A program made the position numbers and the translations under genes. 64,000 bases of DNA from assembly GCA_017163975.1 (NCBI GenBank), contig JAFFSR010000307.1:1557501-1621500 (forward strand), in the 5' to 3' direction. The stretch's first letter is position 1. Each line of letters starts with the position of its first letter. This document shows positions 36,822 through 47,270 of this stretch, piece after piece. The stretch is from Anastatus disparis. Its lineage: Eukaryota; Arthropoda; Insecta; Hymenoptera; Eupelmidae. The notes beneath the pieces were generated by a model. The model was not told the origin of the DNA, ran no database searches, and worked only from the letters and a program-made list of their open reading frames with translations.

Positions 36822-37729
36822 CAGTCGATGATCTGAGTCCCGCCGCCTTCTCCTCCATCGACTCGCTCGTGTGTTACCCCCACTCGCTGACTAAAAGAAT
36901 TTGTTTCCAGACATTCTGAGTCCCGCCGCTGCTCACTTGTAAAAATGGGTTTATTAATTTCATTTTTTTGTTTAGAATACAACAAATGTTTATTGAAATA
37001 AAAAGTAACAAAGAAATAATACAATATTGCATAATTCTCATTTATATCTACTGAAAAAATATAAAAGTTAAGGCGACCTCGGAACTTAGGTTAGGTTTCA
37101 TTTCTTAGTTTACAAATCATACTTTTAATACATGAAATTTTTCAGATTTTTTAATTTTCCACCATTCTTTGATACCCATAGAATGGTGGAAAACTTATAA
37201 ATCCAAAAAATTTTACGAAATAAAACTTTAATTTGTAAACTACGAAATAAAAATTTAGCCTAAACTCCGTAGTCGCCTTAAACTTGATATATTTAATCAA
37301 TCAATAAAATGTTATTTATTTGAAAATTTAAGTGATTGCTTTATAAATAAAAGATAAAATAAATCTTATTTCATTTCATTTTCATAATAACAATGAGTAT
37401 TTAGTTCATCAATAAATAATATATTCTTTAATTTTTAAATTTATGTTACCTATAAATAAACAAATTTAATTTTTATATTTTTTATAGTATATATAAATGA
37501 GAATTATGTAATATTACAATATTTTTTGTCATCTTTTATTTCAATGAACGTTTATTGTATTCTAAACAAAAAAATTAAACTTATAAATCCATTTTTATAA
37601 GTTAAAAAGTCGGATAGAGCAGCGGCGGGACTCAGAATGTTTGGAAACAAATTCTTTTAGTCAGCGAGTGGGGGTAACGCACGAGCGAGTCGATAGAGGA
37701 GAAGGCGGTGGGACTCAGATCGTCGACTG
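36822..37729. mobile_element. CAGTCGA-ended element with TA duplication, 908 bp
   Basis: The ends are CAGTCGATGATCTGAGTCCC and the inverse, flanked by TA. The inverted arms of about 150 bp share CCGCCGCCTTCTCC, GCGAGTGGGGGTAAC and TTTTAGTCAGCG. The TA duplication and CAGT start fit a Tc1/mariner-type MITE. A TTAA element (37072-37277) is nested inside. The 73-codon minus frame at its left arm is not a gene. Confidence 0.82.
37072..37277. mobile_element. TTAA-flanked foldback, 206 bp
   Basis: TTAA lies at 37068-37071 and 37278-37281. The ends are GGCGACCTCGG and GTAGTCGCC; second copy of the 18029-18233 family. Confidence 0.87.
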
Positions 37730-37950
37730 TATCTCTATATTATGCTTTTTATTAGTTAAAATGGAAGGTTATAATATAGTGATATTTTTCAAATTTTTAG
37801 ATTAAGAATAAAAAAATTCAGAAACTGTATGCTGGTATTTTATATTCACTTAAAAATAAATTTGAACTGTTTCTTGAGAGAGAATATAATATATAAATAC
37901 ATTCTTTGAGAAAAATTTCTATTAGATTTTAGAAATATAATTATTTAAAG

Positions 37951-38158
37951 GAGGAAGCCTTCCAGCTATTGATTGCGTTACAAGGCGAAGAGAGAAAAAG
38001 ACTCTATTTTGGTACGTGCTATCTCTCTCTCACTTTCTTAGTGGGGAACAGAAGCAGCCAATCAAATCAGGCTAGAGAGAGACAGCACGTACCAAAATAG
38101 AGGCTTTCTCTCTCTTCGCCTTGTAACGCTTGCTGCCATTCGGAGGCTTCCTCCAGTA
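37951..38158. mobile_element. foldback GGAGGAAGCC...GGCTTCCTCC
   Basis: The inverted arms share GCGTTACAAGGCGAAGAGAG and TATTTTGGTACGTGCT around a short loop. No clear duplication was identified, so its family is unknown. Confidence 0.65.
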
Positions 38159-38164
38159 GTATAT

Positions 38165-39330
38165 GCTTGAAGTTTCTGTCAGGTTTGAAAAATTTTTCAA
38201 ATGCAACAGCAATGGAAAGGTTATAAAAATATTTTCTGTGAAAAACTCATTTTTGACATTTTAAGAAATACTTCCGTGAGATTACAGAAATTTCTCGTAT
38301 GCAATATAGCTATTGAAAAGTCGCAGAAATATTTCCATTAAGAAGGGCCCGAACTATCTGTCTTTGTCTAATAGCGTTTTTCATCATTTATGTAAACACT
38401 ATCCGGTATAACAAGAAAAAAATAGCAGCCCCCGCTAGATATTAGTATAATAAGTAAATTTTGTAATAACAAGCAAATTTTTTCACTGCGTAGTTTTTGA
38501 ATAATTAGAGACCTACCAAAAAAAGATAGGTTATATTCTAGATTGCTAGTAGGTCTCTAATTAGTCAAAAACTATGCGGTAAAAATTTGGTTGTTATTAC
38601 AAAATTTACTTATTATACTAATATCTAGCGGGGGTTGCTATTTTTTTCTTGTTATACCGGATAGTGTTTACATAAATGATGAAAAACTCTATTAGACAAA
38701 GACAGATAGTTCGGCCCCTTCTTAAAAATATATTTTGAGAGACATTACAGTTTGAGTTTAGAGATATAACGGCTATAAGATCACAACTGAAAAGTAACAG
38801 TAATATTTCATATGAAACAAGAATTTCATATATTTTAAGAAACATTTCGGTTAGATTATAGAAATGTCACTGATGAACTATCATATCTGAAAGTCAACAG
38901 AAATGTTTCAAATAAAACTCCTACTTTATATATCTGCAGAAATATTTCTGTCAAATTTTAGAAACATCACTGCTGCAAGATCACATGTGAAAAGTCATAC
39001 AAATATTTCTAATGATACACACATTTTGTATATTTTAAGAAACGTTTGCGTTAGATTCTAGAAATGTGACTGTCGCAAGATCTTATTTGAAAGGTTACTG
39101 AAATATTTCCAATAAAATATTCACTTTGTATATTTTTAGATACATTTCTGTTAGTTTGTAGAAATGTCATTGCTGCAAGATGTCACCTGTAAGGTCAAAG
39201 AAATATGGCCAATGATACACTTATTTTATATATTTTAACAATGATTTCTGTCAGGTTACAGAAATTTCCCAGATGCAAAATAACTTTTGAAATGTTACTG
39301 AAAGATTTCATAAGAAAGACCCATTTTATT
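38165..39330. repeat. tandem array of ~120-bp units
   Basis: About seven diverged units carrying TTAAGAAACATTTCGGTTAG, TAGAAATGTCACTGCTGCAAG and AAAGTCAACAGAAATRTTT. A TTAA element at 38342-38721 interrupts it. It may be the inner array of a CCC/GGG-type element whose ends were not found. Non-coding. Confidence 0.65.
38342..38721. mobile_element. TTAA-flanked foldback, 380 bp
   Basis: TTAA lies at 38338-38341 and 38722-38725. The ends are GAAGGGCCCGAACTATCTG and CAGATAGTTCGGCCCCTTC; the arms share TCATCATTTATGTAAACACT, AGCAGCCCCCGCTAG and TAGAGACCTAC. The 75-codon minus frame is an arm translation. Confidence 0.87.
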
Positions 39331-39339
39331 TATTTTTAA

Positions 39340-39565
39340 CCGACTTCAAAAAGGAGGAAGTTCTCAATTCGACTGAATTTTTTTTTTTTTTTTTTTTTTT
39401 AATGTCTGTTACCTCATAACTCCGTCGTTTCTTAACCAATTCGAAAAAACTTTTTCTTATCTGATAGAGAATGTCTGCAGGAAGGTCCCATATGTGTCCT
39501 ATAATTATTGGGCCAATATTCGGTTTGTATGACCCAATTATCAAATTAAGAAAACTGGGAGTTTG

Positions 39566-39631
<66 letters not shown>
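39340..39631. repeat. ACCGACTTCAAAAAGGAGG repeat with poly-T, then (CT)n
   Basis: The run ACCGACTTCAAAAAGGAGGA, CAATTCGACTG, poly-T (39379-39400), TGTCTGTTACCTCATAACTCC resembles a widespread insect interspersed repeat I recognise only by general appearance. A (CT)n microsatellite follows at 39569-39631. Frames through the CT repeat (Ser-Leu or Arg-Glu) are artefacts. Confidence 0.6.
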
Positions 39632-39634
<3 letters not shown>

Positions 39635-39907
39635 TTTTTTCACTTCGCGGAGTGAAATTTGTTTTAGGGGGTCGTCTGAAGGGGTCAGTAGGCATTGGCT
39701 GCATTTGTATGCATCTGCATGCATCTTTTTTGTGACTCTGTGACGATTTTCCTAACTCTGCACTGCTGTTGGTGTAGTACTTTGATTGCTGCTGCCGCTG
39801 ATTTTGCATGGAGATTTTTTGCTGTTGTTTTGCTGTTCCTGTGACTGGTCTGTTTGATGGTGTGTAGTGCAGTGTTGAAGTTGTTTTTTGGTGCATTTTT
39901 ATTATTT

Positions 39908-40475
39908 TTAGCCTCTTAGAGTGACATAACCTCTAATTTTTTGGCGCCAATTTCTCTGTAGTGAAATCCTACAACATTATTATATGTGGCGCCATCTATT
40001 GCATCTATTGCATACTTCTTGTACTATTTAATCTCTCTTGTTGGATAACTGTTATCATCGTTAATTACCATCGTCAATCAAAATTAAGGCGCTTATCCAC
40101 TAGTACTTCTAATTATTAATGCACATCAAAACTTTTATATTTAATACGTTGTATTATTGTAGATGACCATTATCTTCATCAACTAAATTGGTATGCTATT
40201 CCACTACTACTTCTTATTTACGTCTTAGAGTGGCGTAATTTCTGAATTCTTGTCGTTGATTATTCTGTACTGAAATTCTACAACGTTAATATACGTGGCG
40301 CCATCTATTGCATACTTCTTGTACTAATTAATCTCTCTTGTTGGATAACTGTTGTCATCGTTAATTACCATCGTCAATTAAAATTAAGGCGCTTATCCAC
40401 TACTACTTCTAATTATTAATGCACATCAAAACTTTTATAGTTGTCACATCAAAACGTTTAATACGTTGTATTATT
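39908..40475 (+). repeat. duplicated 5' module of the non-LTR element
   Basis: Units at about 39911-40170 and 40223-40475 share CTTAGAGTGRCRTAA, GTGGCGCCATCTATTGC, CTCTTGTTGGATAACTGTT and AAGGCGCTTATCCACTA, and are diverged by point changes and small indels. Tandem 5' units carrying promoter function are known in some LINEs; here that role is inferred. Confidence 0.8.
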
Positions 40476-40620
40476 CACACAGTATAGTGTTTTTCTTTTC
40501 TCCGCTCTGTTTCTGTTTTTGCATCTCATCTTTCCCCGACGCTAATTTTATTTTATTTTTTATTCTTTTCATTTTTATTAAGGTCTTTATATACTTAATC
40601 TTTTTCACACTGCATAAACT

Positions 40621-41853
40621 ATGGCACCATCAACACACTGCAGTTTCTGTTCTAAGGTTTTCACCCATACCTCCAAGCCTAAAGTTTGTGGAAGGTGTGA
40701 GAGAACTTATCATAGCTCCTGCACTACTTTCACATCTGTTAGAGATCAGGATAACAAAACTATATTGATGTGCAGTCTGTGTTTGGCGGCTGTAAATCCT
40801 GATTGTTTTCGACCGCGATCAGGCTCCCTTTCCTCTGCGCACAATGCAACTCTCTCTCCATGCCCACCTAGAACGCCATCACCATCAACAGCTATGCCAC
40901 CAAATGATATCCTGGCTGCCATATTGGAGAAAATGAATAAGCTGGATAAAATAGACTCCATGGATACCAACATAACTGCTATTGTATCTCGACTTACTGC
41001 ACTTGGCGATAGGTTCACAGCGCTTGAATCTCGTGTGGACGCTATCAGTACAACCTTTGAGGAACGATTGAGCAGTAGTGAGGCTACGCTGGAGCAGTTT
41101 CGTGGAGAGCAGCGTGAGCTCAAAATGAGAGTGGATGGTTTACTTGCCGCGTCTTCTGATGTGTCTGCGTCTTCAGCAGAGTCTCTTTCTGCTAAGCTCC
41201 GAGAGTTGGATAGGGCCAACAAGTCCTTGTCGCTTCAATGTGAGGCTTTGGCTGCGCAGCAGGTGCGTTTTGAGAGGTCTTCTGATCTAGTAGTGGGAGG
41301 ATTTGTGCCGGAGGAATTGAAGGATCTAAGGTCTGCTGTCTTGGCTGTGTTAACTATACTTGACTCTGGGTACTCTCTCGGTGACATAACATCGGTTCGA
41401 TCTCTTAGGCGCTCTCTAGTTGTGGATGGTGCTGCGGCTGCTGGTTCATTGGCGACTGATGCAGCGTCTGCAACAGAATCTGCCTCTTCATTATCAACAT
41501 CTGCATCTGCACAACATCCTGTTCGTCCATCTACTGTGCCTTTACTTGTCACTATGAAGAGTGCATCATTGGCTCGTGCTGTAATTGCTTCTAAAGCGAA
41601 GTTTGGAAAGCTATCATCATCTAAAATAAATGATCATCTGCCTCCTGATAATAAAAATGTTGAGTCTCTGACATCGTCGGTGATTAATATAAACGAGTAT
41701 CTGCCTAGCTCATTACATCAGTTGAAGCTGCGAGTCTTAGAAAAGGCAAAGGATAAAAAATATGACTTTGTCACATTTGTGCGAAATGGAATGATATACG
41801 CTAGGAAGAAGGGGATCGGATACCTGTGCGTATTACTACTGATGCTGACCTGA
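40621..41853 (+). CDS. ORF1 protein of non-LTR retrotransposon, PHD finger, frameshifted at the end
   Basis: The ATG at 40621 opens 410 residues. Residues 7-54 form a complete PHD-type C4HC3 zinc finger: Cys7, Cys10, Cys23, Cys26, His31, Cys34, Cys51, Cys54. A Ser/Pro-rich linker follows, then a heptad-like coiled coil at about 95-215 (LEKMNKLDKIDSMD, LTALGDRFTALESRVDAI). The C-terminal region (about 225-400) may hold an RRM-like fold. ORF1 proteins of this kind bind element RNA. At about 41810-41813 a one-base loss in a G run shifts the frame. In the neighbouring frame sense continues to a TGA at 41901, just before ORF2, and gives a natural-looking end. So the product here is truncated and altered after about residue 398. 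Confidence 0.85.
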   Translation: MAPSTHCSFCSKVFTHTSKPKVCGRCERTYHSSCTTFTSVRDQDNKTILMCSLCLAAVNPDCFRPRSGSLSSAHNATLSPCPPRTPSPSTAMPPNDILAAILEKMNKLDKIDSMDTNITAIVSRLTALGDRFTALESRVDAISTTFEERLSSSEATLEQFRGEQRELKMRVDGLLAASSDVSASSAESLSAKLRELDRANKSLSLQCEALAAQQVRFERSSDLVVGGFVPEELKDLRSAVLAVLTILDSGYSLGDITSVRSLRRSLVVDGAAAAGSLATDAASATESASSLSTSASAQHPVRPSTVPLLVTMKSASLARAVIASKAKFGKLSSSKINDHLPPDNKNVESLTSSVININEYLPSSLHQLKLRVLEKAKDKKYDFVTFVRNGMIYARKKGIGYLCVLLLMLT

Positions 41854-41914
41854 ATGCTTTTTTAGCAAAAATAACTCCCATCAGCAACGGAGAAGCGAGC
41901 TGATTCGAGATGCT

Positions 41915-44854
41915 GTGGTAAGTCCATTTTCTTCTTCCTTCCCTTCTGATTCTCTGTTACCTACTAATAATACTTCATCTTCATCTACCATTACAAAACA
42001 TGTCTCTACTGAGGATGGTCTCAGGGTTTGTCATTTTAATGCCAACTCCATTCGTGCTCATATTGAAATGATAAGATTATTTTTGGCTTCTCGCACTTAT
42101 TTTCATGTGGTGGCTGTGACTGAGACAAAGCTGGGTCAGATAGTCTCTGACTCGCTTATAGCCATAGATGACTATGTGCTTTTCAGACAGGATCGTAACA
42201 CTAGAGGTGGTGGTGTTGCTCTATATGTTCATCGCTCACTGGATTGCATACGACTGTGTTCTTCAAAAGGTGGCTGGTGTGGTAAGCCAGGCTTACCTGA
42301 ATATCTCTTTTGTGAGATTAAAACTCATGATGTTGCTTCTCCTATTTTTGTTGGAGTAGTCTACAGACCACCTCATGCTCCATTCTTGGCTGGAACTGAT
42401 TTTATTCCTGATCTGTCATCTTATATGCATGATTATAGCACTAAAGTTATCTTGGGTGATTTCAATACAAACCTATCTACTGATTCTGATGACTCTTTGT
42501 TTCTGAAGGGTTTGATCAAGGAAAATGCACTCTTTTCTGTGCCTTACGGTGCAACTCATCACACTGCCACATCTGATACTTGGCTAGATCTATGCCTTGT
42601 GGATGCAAGTGATTCCTTGCTTGATTATTGGAAGACTGATGTGCCATTTATAGATGGACATGATTTCATTGCAGCCACTGTCAAGTCTTCTCTTTCTAAG
42701 CCTGTGCTTAATGATTTCTCTTATCGAGACTATAAGGCTGTTGATAACACAAGGCTGATTGATTATTTTTCCTCTTTGGATTGCTCTATCTGTAATGGCG
42801 ATTCAGATCTCGAAACTCGTCTTAATTGTCTTTATGGCCATCTAAGTGAAGCAATTTCACTCTTTGTTCCCATTAAAAAGGTTCGACAGGGTGTAAATCG
42901 TCGTCCATGGATCACTGCAGAGCATCGTGGTTTGGTTCATGATAGAGACCGGCTTTATAGACGCTATAAACGCTCACGACTTCCCTTTGACTTGCTATCA
43001 TATAGAGCTGCACGTGATCGTGCTCATGAGAGCATTGAGTCTTCAAAACTCCTTTATTATTATGGCAGGCTCTCTGGGCTAAATGATTCTCGGCAAATCT
43101 GGAAGGAGCTGCGTAATCTCGGTATTTGTTCGAGTGGAAATACTTCTTGTCACCCTTTCTCTATTGATGAGCTAAATTTTCATTTTTCCAGTGTAGCATC
43201 TGATAGATCGGTCACCTCAGTCTTTGATTATTCGAATACTTTAGCTGAGGATGAACCATTTAAACCTATGTTTACGTTCTCTGAGGTGTCGCTGTTTCAG
43301 GTTGGTCAGGCTGTGCGTAGTTTTACTACGCAGGCGAGGGGTCCAGATGACATTCCTCAGTCTCTTATTAATACTGCATTTCCTGTTATCGGTAAATTCT
43401 TGTGTCGCATTTTCAACGATTCCTTGAAAGAATGTCTTTTCCCATCATGTTGGAAGTTATCGCTTATTAAAACTATTAATAAAGTTATTTCTCCACAATC
43501 TATGAATGATATTCGACCTATTTCCTTATTATCGTTTCTGTCAAAGGTACTTGAGCGTCTTGTCCATCAGCAGTTGTATGAATATTTGTCCACTAGACAA
43601 CTATTGGATCCGCGGCAAACTGGATTTAGGACTGGGCATAGTACACAGACAGCCTTGTTGAGACTGACAGATGATATTAGACTCAATATGGATAGACGCT
43701 ATGTCACCTTGCTTTTGCTATTTGATTTCAGTAAGGCATTTGATACCGTGAACCATGCTATTTTGCTTAGAAAAATGTCATCACTTGATGTCTCCATCAC
43801 GGTAATCAGATGGTTTGCCTCTTATCTTGCGGGTCGTCAGCAGGCTGTTATTGGCGAGGGTGGTAATGTATCTAATTACCTCTCTCTTAGTATGGGAGTT
43901 CCTCAAGGATCTGTATTGGGGCCGTTATTATTCTCTATATATGTGAATGATGTTGCTATTGATTTTGGTCCTGATATTCAATACCTTATATATGCTGATG
44001 ATCTTCAGGTATATGTCCATTTTCCTTTGGATAAATTGGATGTTTACTCTTCTATTATGAGTGCACATGCTGTTGCTATCTCTGATTGGGCTGCTAGAAA
44101 TTGCCTTAAATTGAATGTCGGTAAAACTAAGGCCATAATTATTGGCTCCTATTATTATATTAATTTGCTGTCTACTATACAGGCTGCTGGTGTCCAAATT
44201 AATGGCACTACTGTTAGGTTTGAATCTTCTGTTCGGAATTTAGGGGTGTGGTTGGACAGTAAACTGAATTGGAGGGAGCACATCTCTCAGGTTTGTAATA
44301 AGTCTTTTTCTTTGTTATACAGGTTAAACTACTTTCGGAAGAGTACTAACATTGCTCTTCGTAAGCATCTGATACAGACTTTACTTTTTCCGCTCATCGA
44401 TTATTGTTGCCTCGTTTATTCTGATTTGTCGGCTGAACTTGACTTGAGGCTTCAGAGAGTCATCAACTCTGGTATTCGCTATGTTTATGGTGTTGGCAGA
44501 CGTGAGCATATTTCTGCTTATCGTACAAAATTGGGCTGGTTATCTACCTCCAGTAGAAGAAAATATTTTGCATCCTCCTTTCTTTATAAGATGTTCTCTA
44601 CTAAAGTTCCTTCTTATCTTTATTCTAGATTTATTTGGAATCAATCTGTTAGAACATTGAGGGGTGCTGTGAGGCTATTGACTGTACCACCTGCAACTAC
44701 TGAATTTTACAATGGATCGTTCTTGGTCACTTCATCCTTCCTATGGAATGAGCTCCCTGAGTCAATTCGAAATTCACCATCACTTCATTCATTTAAATCT
44801 TCAGCATTTACTCATTACCTCTCCTTAGAAAATGGACCTATGCCATCACAATAA
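41915..44854 (+). CDS. ORF2 endonuclease-reverse transcriptase of non-LTR retrotransposon
   Basis: 979 codons, open throughout. An apurinic-type endonuclease (EEP) occupies about residues 34-250: CHFNANSIR, VTETKLG (catalytic Glu), VVYRPPHA, VILGDFNTN, TWLDLCLVD and the terminal GHDF. The reverse transcriptase follows: RPISLLSFLSKVLERL, LLFDFSKAFDTVNHAILL, MGVPQGSVLGPLLFSIYVND and the YADD active site near 43990. A thumb-like C-terminus follows (VRNLGVWLDSKLNW). The first codon shown is GTG and the frame is open upstream to overlap the end of ORF1; the first Met is about 50 residues in, so initiation is uncertain and perhaps by reinitiation. All catalytic motifs look intact. It acts in target-primed reverse transcription. 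Confidence 0.93.
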   Translation: MVSPFSSSFPSDSLLPTNNTSSSSTITKHVSTEDGLRVCHFNANSIRAHIEMIRLFLASRTYFHVVAVTETKLGQIVSDSLIAIDDYVLFRQDRNTRGGGVALYVHRSLDCIRLCSSKGGWCGKPGLPEYLFCEIKTHDVASPIFVGVVYRPPHAPFLAGTDFIPDLSSYMHDYSTKVILGDFNTNLSTDSDDSLFLKGLIKENALFSVPYGATHHTATSDTWLDLCLVDASDSLLDYWKTDVPFIDGHDFIAATVKSSLSKPVLNDFSYRDYKAVDNTRLIDYFSSLDCSICNGDSDLETRLNCLYGHLSEAISLFVPIKKVRQGVNRRPWITAEHRGLVHDRDRLYRRYKRSRLPFDLLSYRAARDRAHESIESSKLLYYYGRLSGLNDSRQIWKELRNLGICSSGNTSCHPFSIDELNFHFSSVASDRSVTSVFDYSNTLAEDEPFKPMFTFSEVSLFQVGQAVRSFTTQARGPDDIPQSLINTAFPVIGKFLCRIFNDSLKECLFPSCWKLSLIKTINKVISPQSMNDIRPISLLSFLSKVLERLVHQQLYEYLSTRQLLDPRQTGFRTGHSTQTALLRLTDDIRLNMDRRYVTLLLLFDFSKAFDTVNHAILLRKMSSLDVSITVIRWFASYLAGRQQAVIGEGGNVSNYLSLSMGVPQGSVLGPLLFSIYVNDVAIDFGPDIQYLIYADDLQVYVHFPLDKLDVYSSIMSAHAVAISDWAARNCLKLNVGKTKAIIIGSYYYINLLSTIQAAGVQINGTTVRFESSVRNLGVWLDSKLNWREHISQVCNKSFSLLYRLNYFRKSTNIALRKHLIQTLLFPLIDYCCLVYSDLSAELDLRLQRVINSGIRYVYGVGRREHISAYRTKLGWLSTSSRRKYFASSFLYKMFSTKVPSYLYSRFIWNQSVRTLRGAVRLLTVPPATTEFYNGSFLVTSSFLWNELPESIRNSPSLHSFKSSAFTHYLSLENGPMPSQ

Positions 44855-45075
44855 AAATAAAAATAAACTGTAACTTAATTATAATCTTTAATTCAAATTA
44901 TTAAGTTTTTTATTATTTTCTTCTGTTTCTGTTTTAAATACTGCTTTTACTCAATATTATATTTTATTATTACTTGTATATAACTGTATAAAAATTGTAC
45001 AATATAATGTACATACAATAAACATATATCTATCTATCTATCTCTCTCTCTCTCTCTCTCCCTCTCTCTCTGGCT
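44855..45075 (+). other. 3' untranslated region and microsatellite tail of the non-LTR element
   Basis: AT-rich 3' region with AATAAA-like ACAATAAACATA, then (TATC)n and (TC)n. No poly-A tail. Confidence 0.7.
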
Positions 45076-45211
45076 CTCCCTCTCTTACCTAAGCTTTAAT
45101 ATGTATACATGTACACACAACGACACTGTGCCGTTGGGCCTTCTCTCTTTCCTCCTATACATTGCTTGGTATAATGTACTAATGCATGCGTTATGAATTG
45201 ATAATGGAAGT

Positions 45212-46058
45212 TGTAACATGGCAGATTGGCCATATTACTTTTATGTATATTTGTGGCGCATATAGCCGACAGAAGGGAGCATCTAGCTACGGGCAAGACG
45301 GAAAGCAGACCACGCGAGTCAAATATTTAAGAGCATAACCCAAAATCGTTGGCACACACGTGCGAATTTATAAAGCACGTATAATGTGCACTGAGATAGC
45401 TAGCGAGCAGCTTGACTCGAGTAGCTGAGCTTGGGTCCGTTTAGGATCGTTTGTCTCTCTCTTGCGGCGCGCGCAGCGTACAGCAAGAGAGATGAAGCTG
45501 AGCATAGACGAGAAGGAATACCATTATTATTCCTTCTGTCGCCGGCGTCCGATAAAGAGCGTTTCGGCTTGCGATATCGAGTAGTATTAATTCTGTGCGT
45601 GCGAATATCGTAAGCTTGAGTGAGCGAGAATAGATAAATTCACTATTCTCAAAGTTATTTTATTGTGCTCAAAATTGTTGCGAGTGCACGATTGCTAATT
45701 AAACTTATATAATTTATTTTTGTCTTTTACGACGTGTGTGCCGGGCGATCGCGTGCGCGTGTTATTGCATATATTCCCTTCGTGCTTTTCTAATTCGTTA
45801 TTTTCTTGTGTGTTTATTGCTCGTGTCCCTTTTAGCTTACGTTTTTGTAATATTTGCTTTTCGTCGTGCCAATAGTTATTTAATTAGAGCAAGCGGCGTC
45901 GCGTACGCTATACGCGGCTGGCGTCCATTTTGAGCGAGCGTACGATTACTGTACATATTTCTTAAATAAAGTTTCTCTTATTATTTGTTACTTAATTAAT
46001 TATAGCTTATATATTTTTATAAATTTAGTGCAACCTCCTGATCCCCAGGGTTGTCACA
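45212..46058 (+). repeat. 5' LTR
   Basis: TG...CA ends. It contains CTTAAATAAAGTTTC (polyadenylation signal) near 45961. Frames of 60 and 65 codons inside are present identically in the other LTR and are not genes. The sequence after it, CTGACGCAACCAACGTGGGG, should hold the primer-binding site, but does not start with the usual TGG. Confidence 0.95.
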
Positions 46059-47270
46059 ACTGACGCAACCAACGTGGGGCTGACAAAAATTTCGGTGAAA
46101 ATTTTTGTTTAAAATCACGGGATCAAAAATTGAAAAGAAAAAAAATTTGTGCTTGAAATTAAATAGAAAAAACGGTGCTTGAAATTAAATAGAAAAAAAA
46201 CAGTGCTTAAAAATTAAAAAGAAAAAAAAACTGCGTAAAATAGGATAAAAACTGTGTTTAAAATAAAAGAAAAAGAAACTGTGCTGTGAAAAAAAAAAAA
46301 AAAAACTGTGCTTGAAGTGAAAGACAATTGGCTATACCAGTGAAAAGAACAATTTTCTACTCATGCGTTTCCGCTTCGCCACGTGGTCGCCATTACGAAC
46401 GACGCACACACGACGAGGCTGAAAGGAGGCGCTCTGGCGGCCATTTTTGTTCTTGGCGTCGCTTGGTATGAGGTAACCGCGACAATTTATTTTGCAGCAA
46501 CATCTTTTTAAAGTGCGTGCATTAAGCAAAGAAATAAAATATTTTGTTTTTCATTCTTTTTTGTTTTGTGCGAAACGTTTTCCTTGCATTTTTTTATAAA
46601 TACATAGAGCATTATTTTTTATTTGAGCGTGAGCCTTAAGCTAAATTTATTTGATAATAGCACTGCATTTAATTCACATACATACACATATATTTCGATA
46701 CACATACATATATGTCATTGCATTATTGCTTGTATTTGTCTTCACTTGTGTTCCCCTAAAGCTCATTTCCTTATAGCTTCATTACCTTTAACACTACGTG
46801 TCTTAAAACTCCATATTAAGCAAAGCTGTGTTTTTCTTGTATATATAATATAATTGAATATCTCAAGTGTGCTGAGCAATTTATATTCCTATTTGTGCTT
46901 GCGCGAAATATATCACTATCGTGTGCTACCTTAGTGCGTGTCGGTACACGTTAGCTTACGCATGATTTTCTTTTGCTTCAGCGTGCATCTGGCTTTACAA
47001 AAATTTTAATTTTTAGCTTTTGAGTATTACGGGCGTGCTATATAAAATTGACCAACTATTAGACAATTCTATTTTTTGTTGTATCTCTAATATAACTTAG
47101 CTTTGTTTTCGTTTAGTTATAAAGCATTCAACAATTTTCTTTTCTTTTATTGTAAGCCAGAGCTATTCTTATTCGAACCTCCTGAGATAGGAGCTCATCA
47201 TAGCATTAATTACTAGTAATAATTTTTTTCTTCGTGCGTACCCTTGTGTAGTTTAACTTTTATTGTAAAT
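46059..47270 (+). other. 5' leader of the LTR element with A-rich tandem repeat
   Basis: At 46140-46330 an A-rich unit of about 30 bp is repeated around seven times (GTGCTTGAAATTAAATAGAA and variants such as CTGTGCTTAAA). The rest is a long leader without genes. Confidence 0.7.

Larger units (their letters stand above)
39908..45075 (+). mobile_element. non-LTR retrotransposon, CR1/Jockey group, nearly complete
   Basis: The parts in order are: a duplicated 5' module, ORF1 with a PHD finger, ORF2 with endonuclease and reverse transcriptase, and a short 3' untranslated region ending in (TATC)n(TC)n rather than poly-A (45033-45075). PHD-type ORF1 and a microsatellite tail are features of CR1/Kiri-like elements; the precise clade was not tested. 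The true 5' end is uncertain and may lie upstream, around 39640. The open ORF2 suggests recent activity, though ORF1 seems frameshifted. Confidence 0.85.

Noticed and set aside
39326..39896. Arg-Glu or Ser-Leu rich frames of 90-132 codons
   Set aside because: They come from the CT microsatellite and poly-T.
40746..41552. Minus-strand frames of 158 and 105 codons
   Set aside because: Shadows of LINE ORF1 on the opposite strand.
45431..45933. Two frames of 60 and 65 codons
   Set aside because: They lie in the LTR and recur identically in the other LTR; no Gag or accessory motif.
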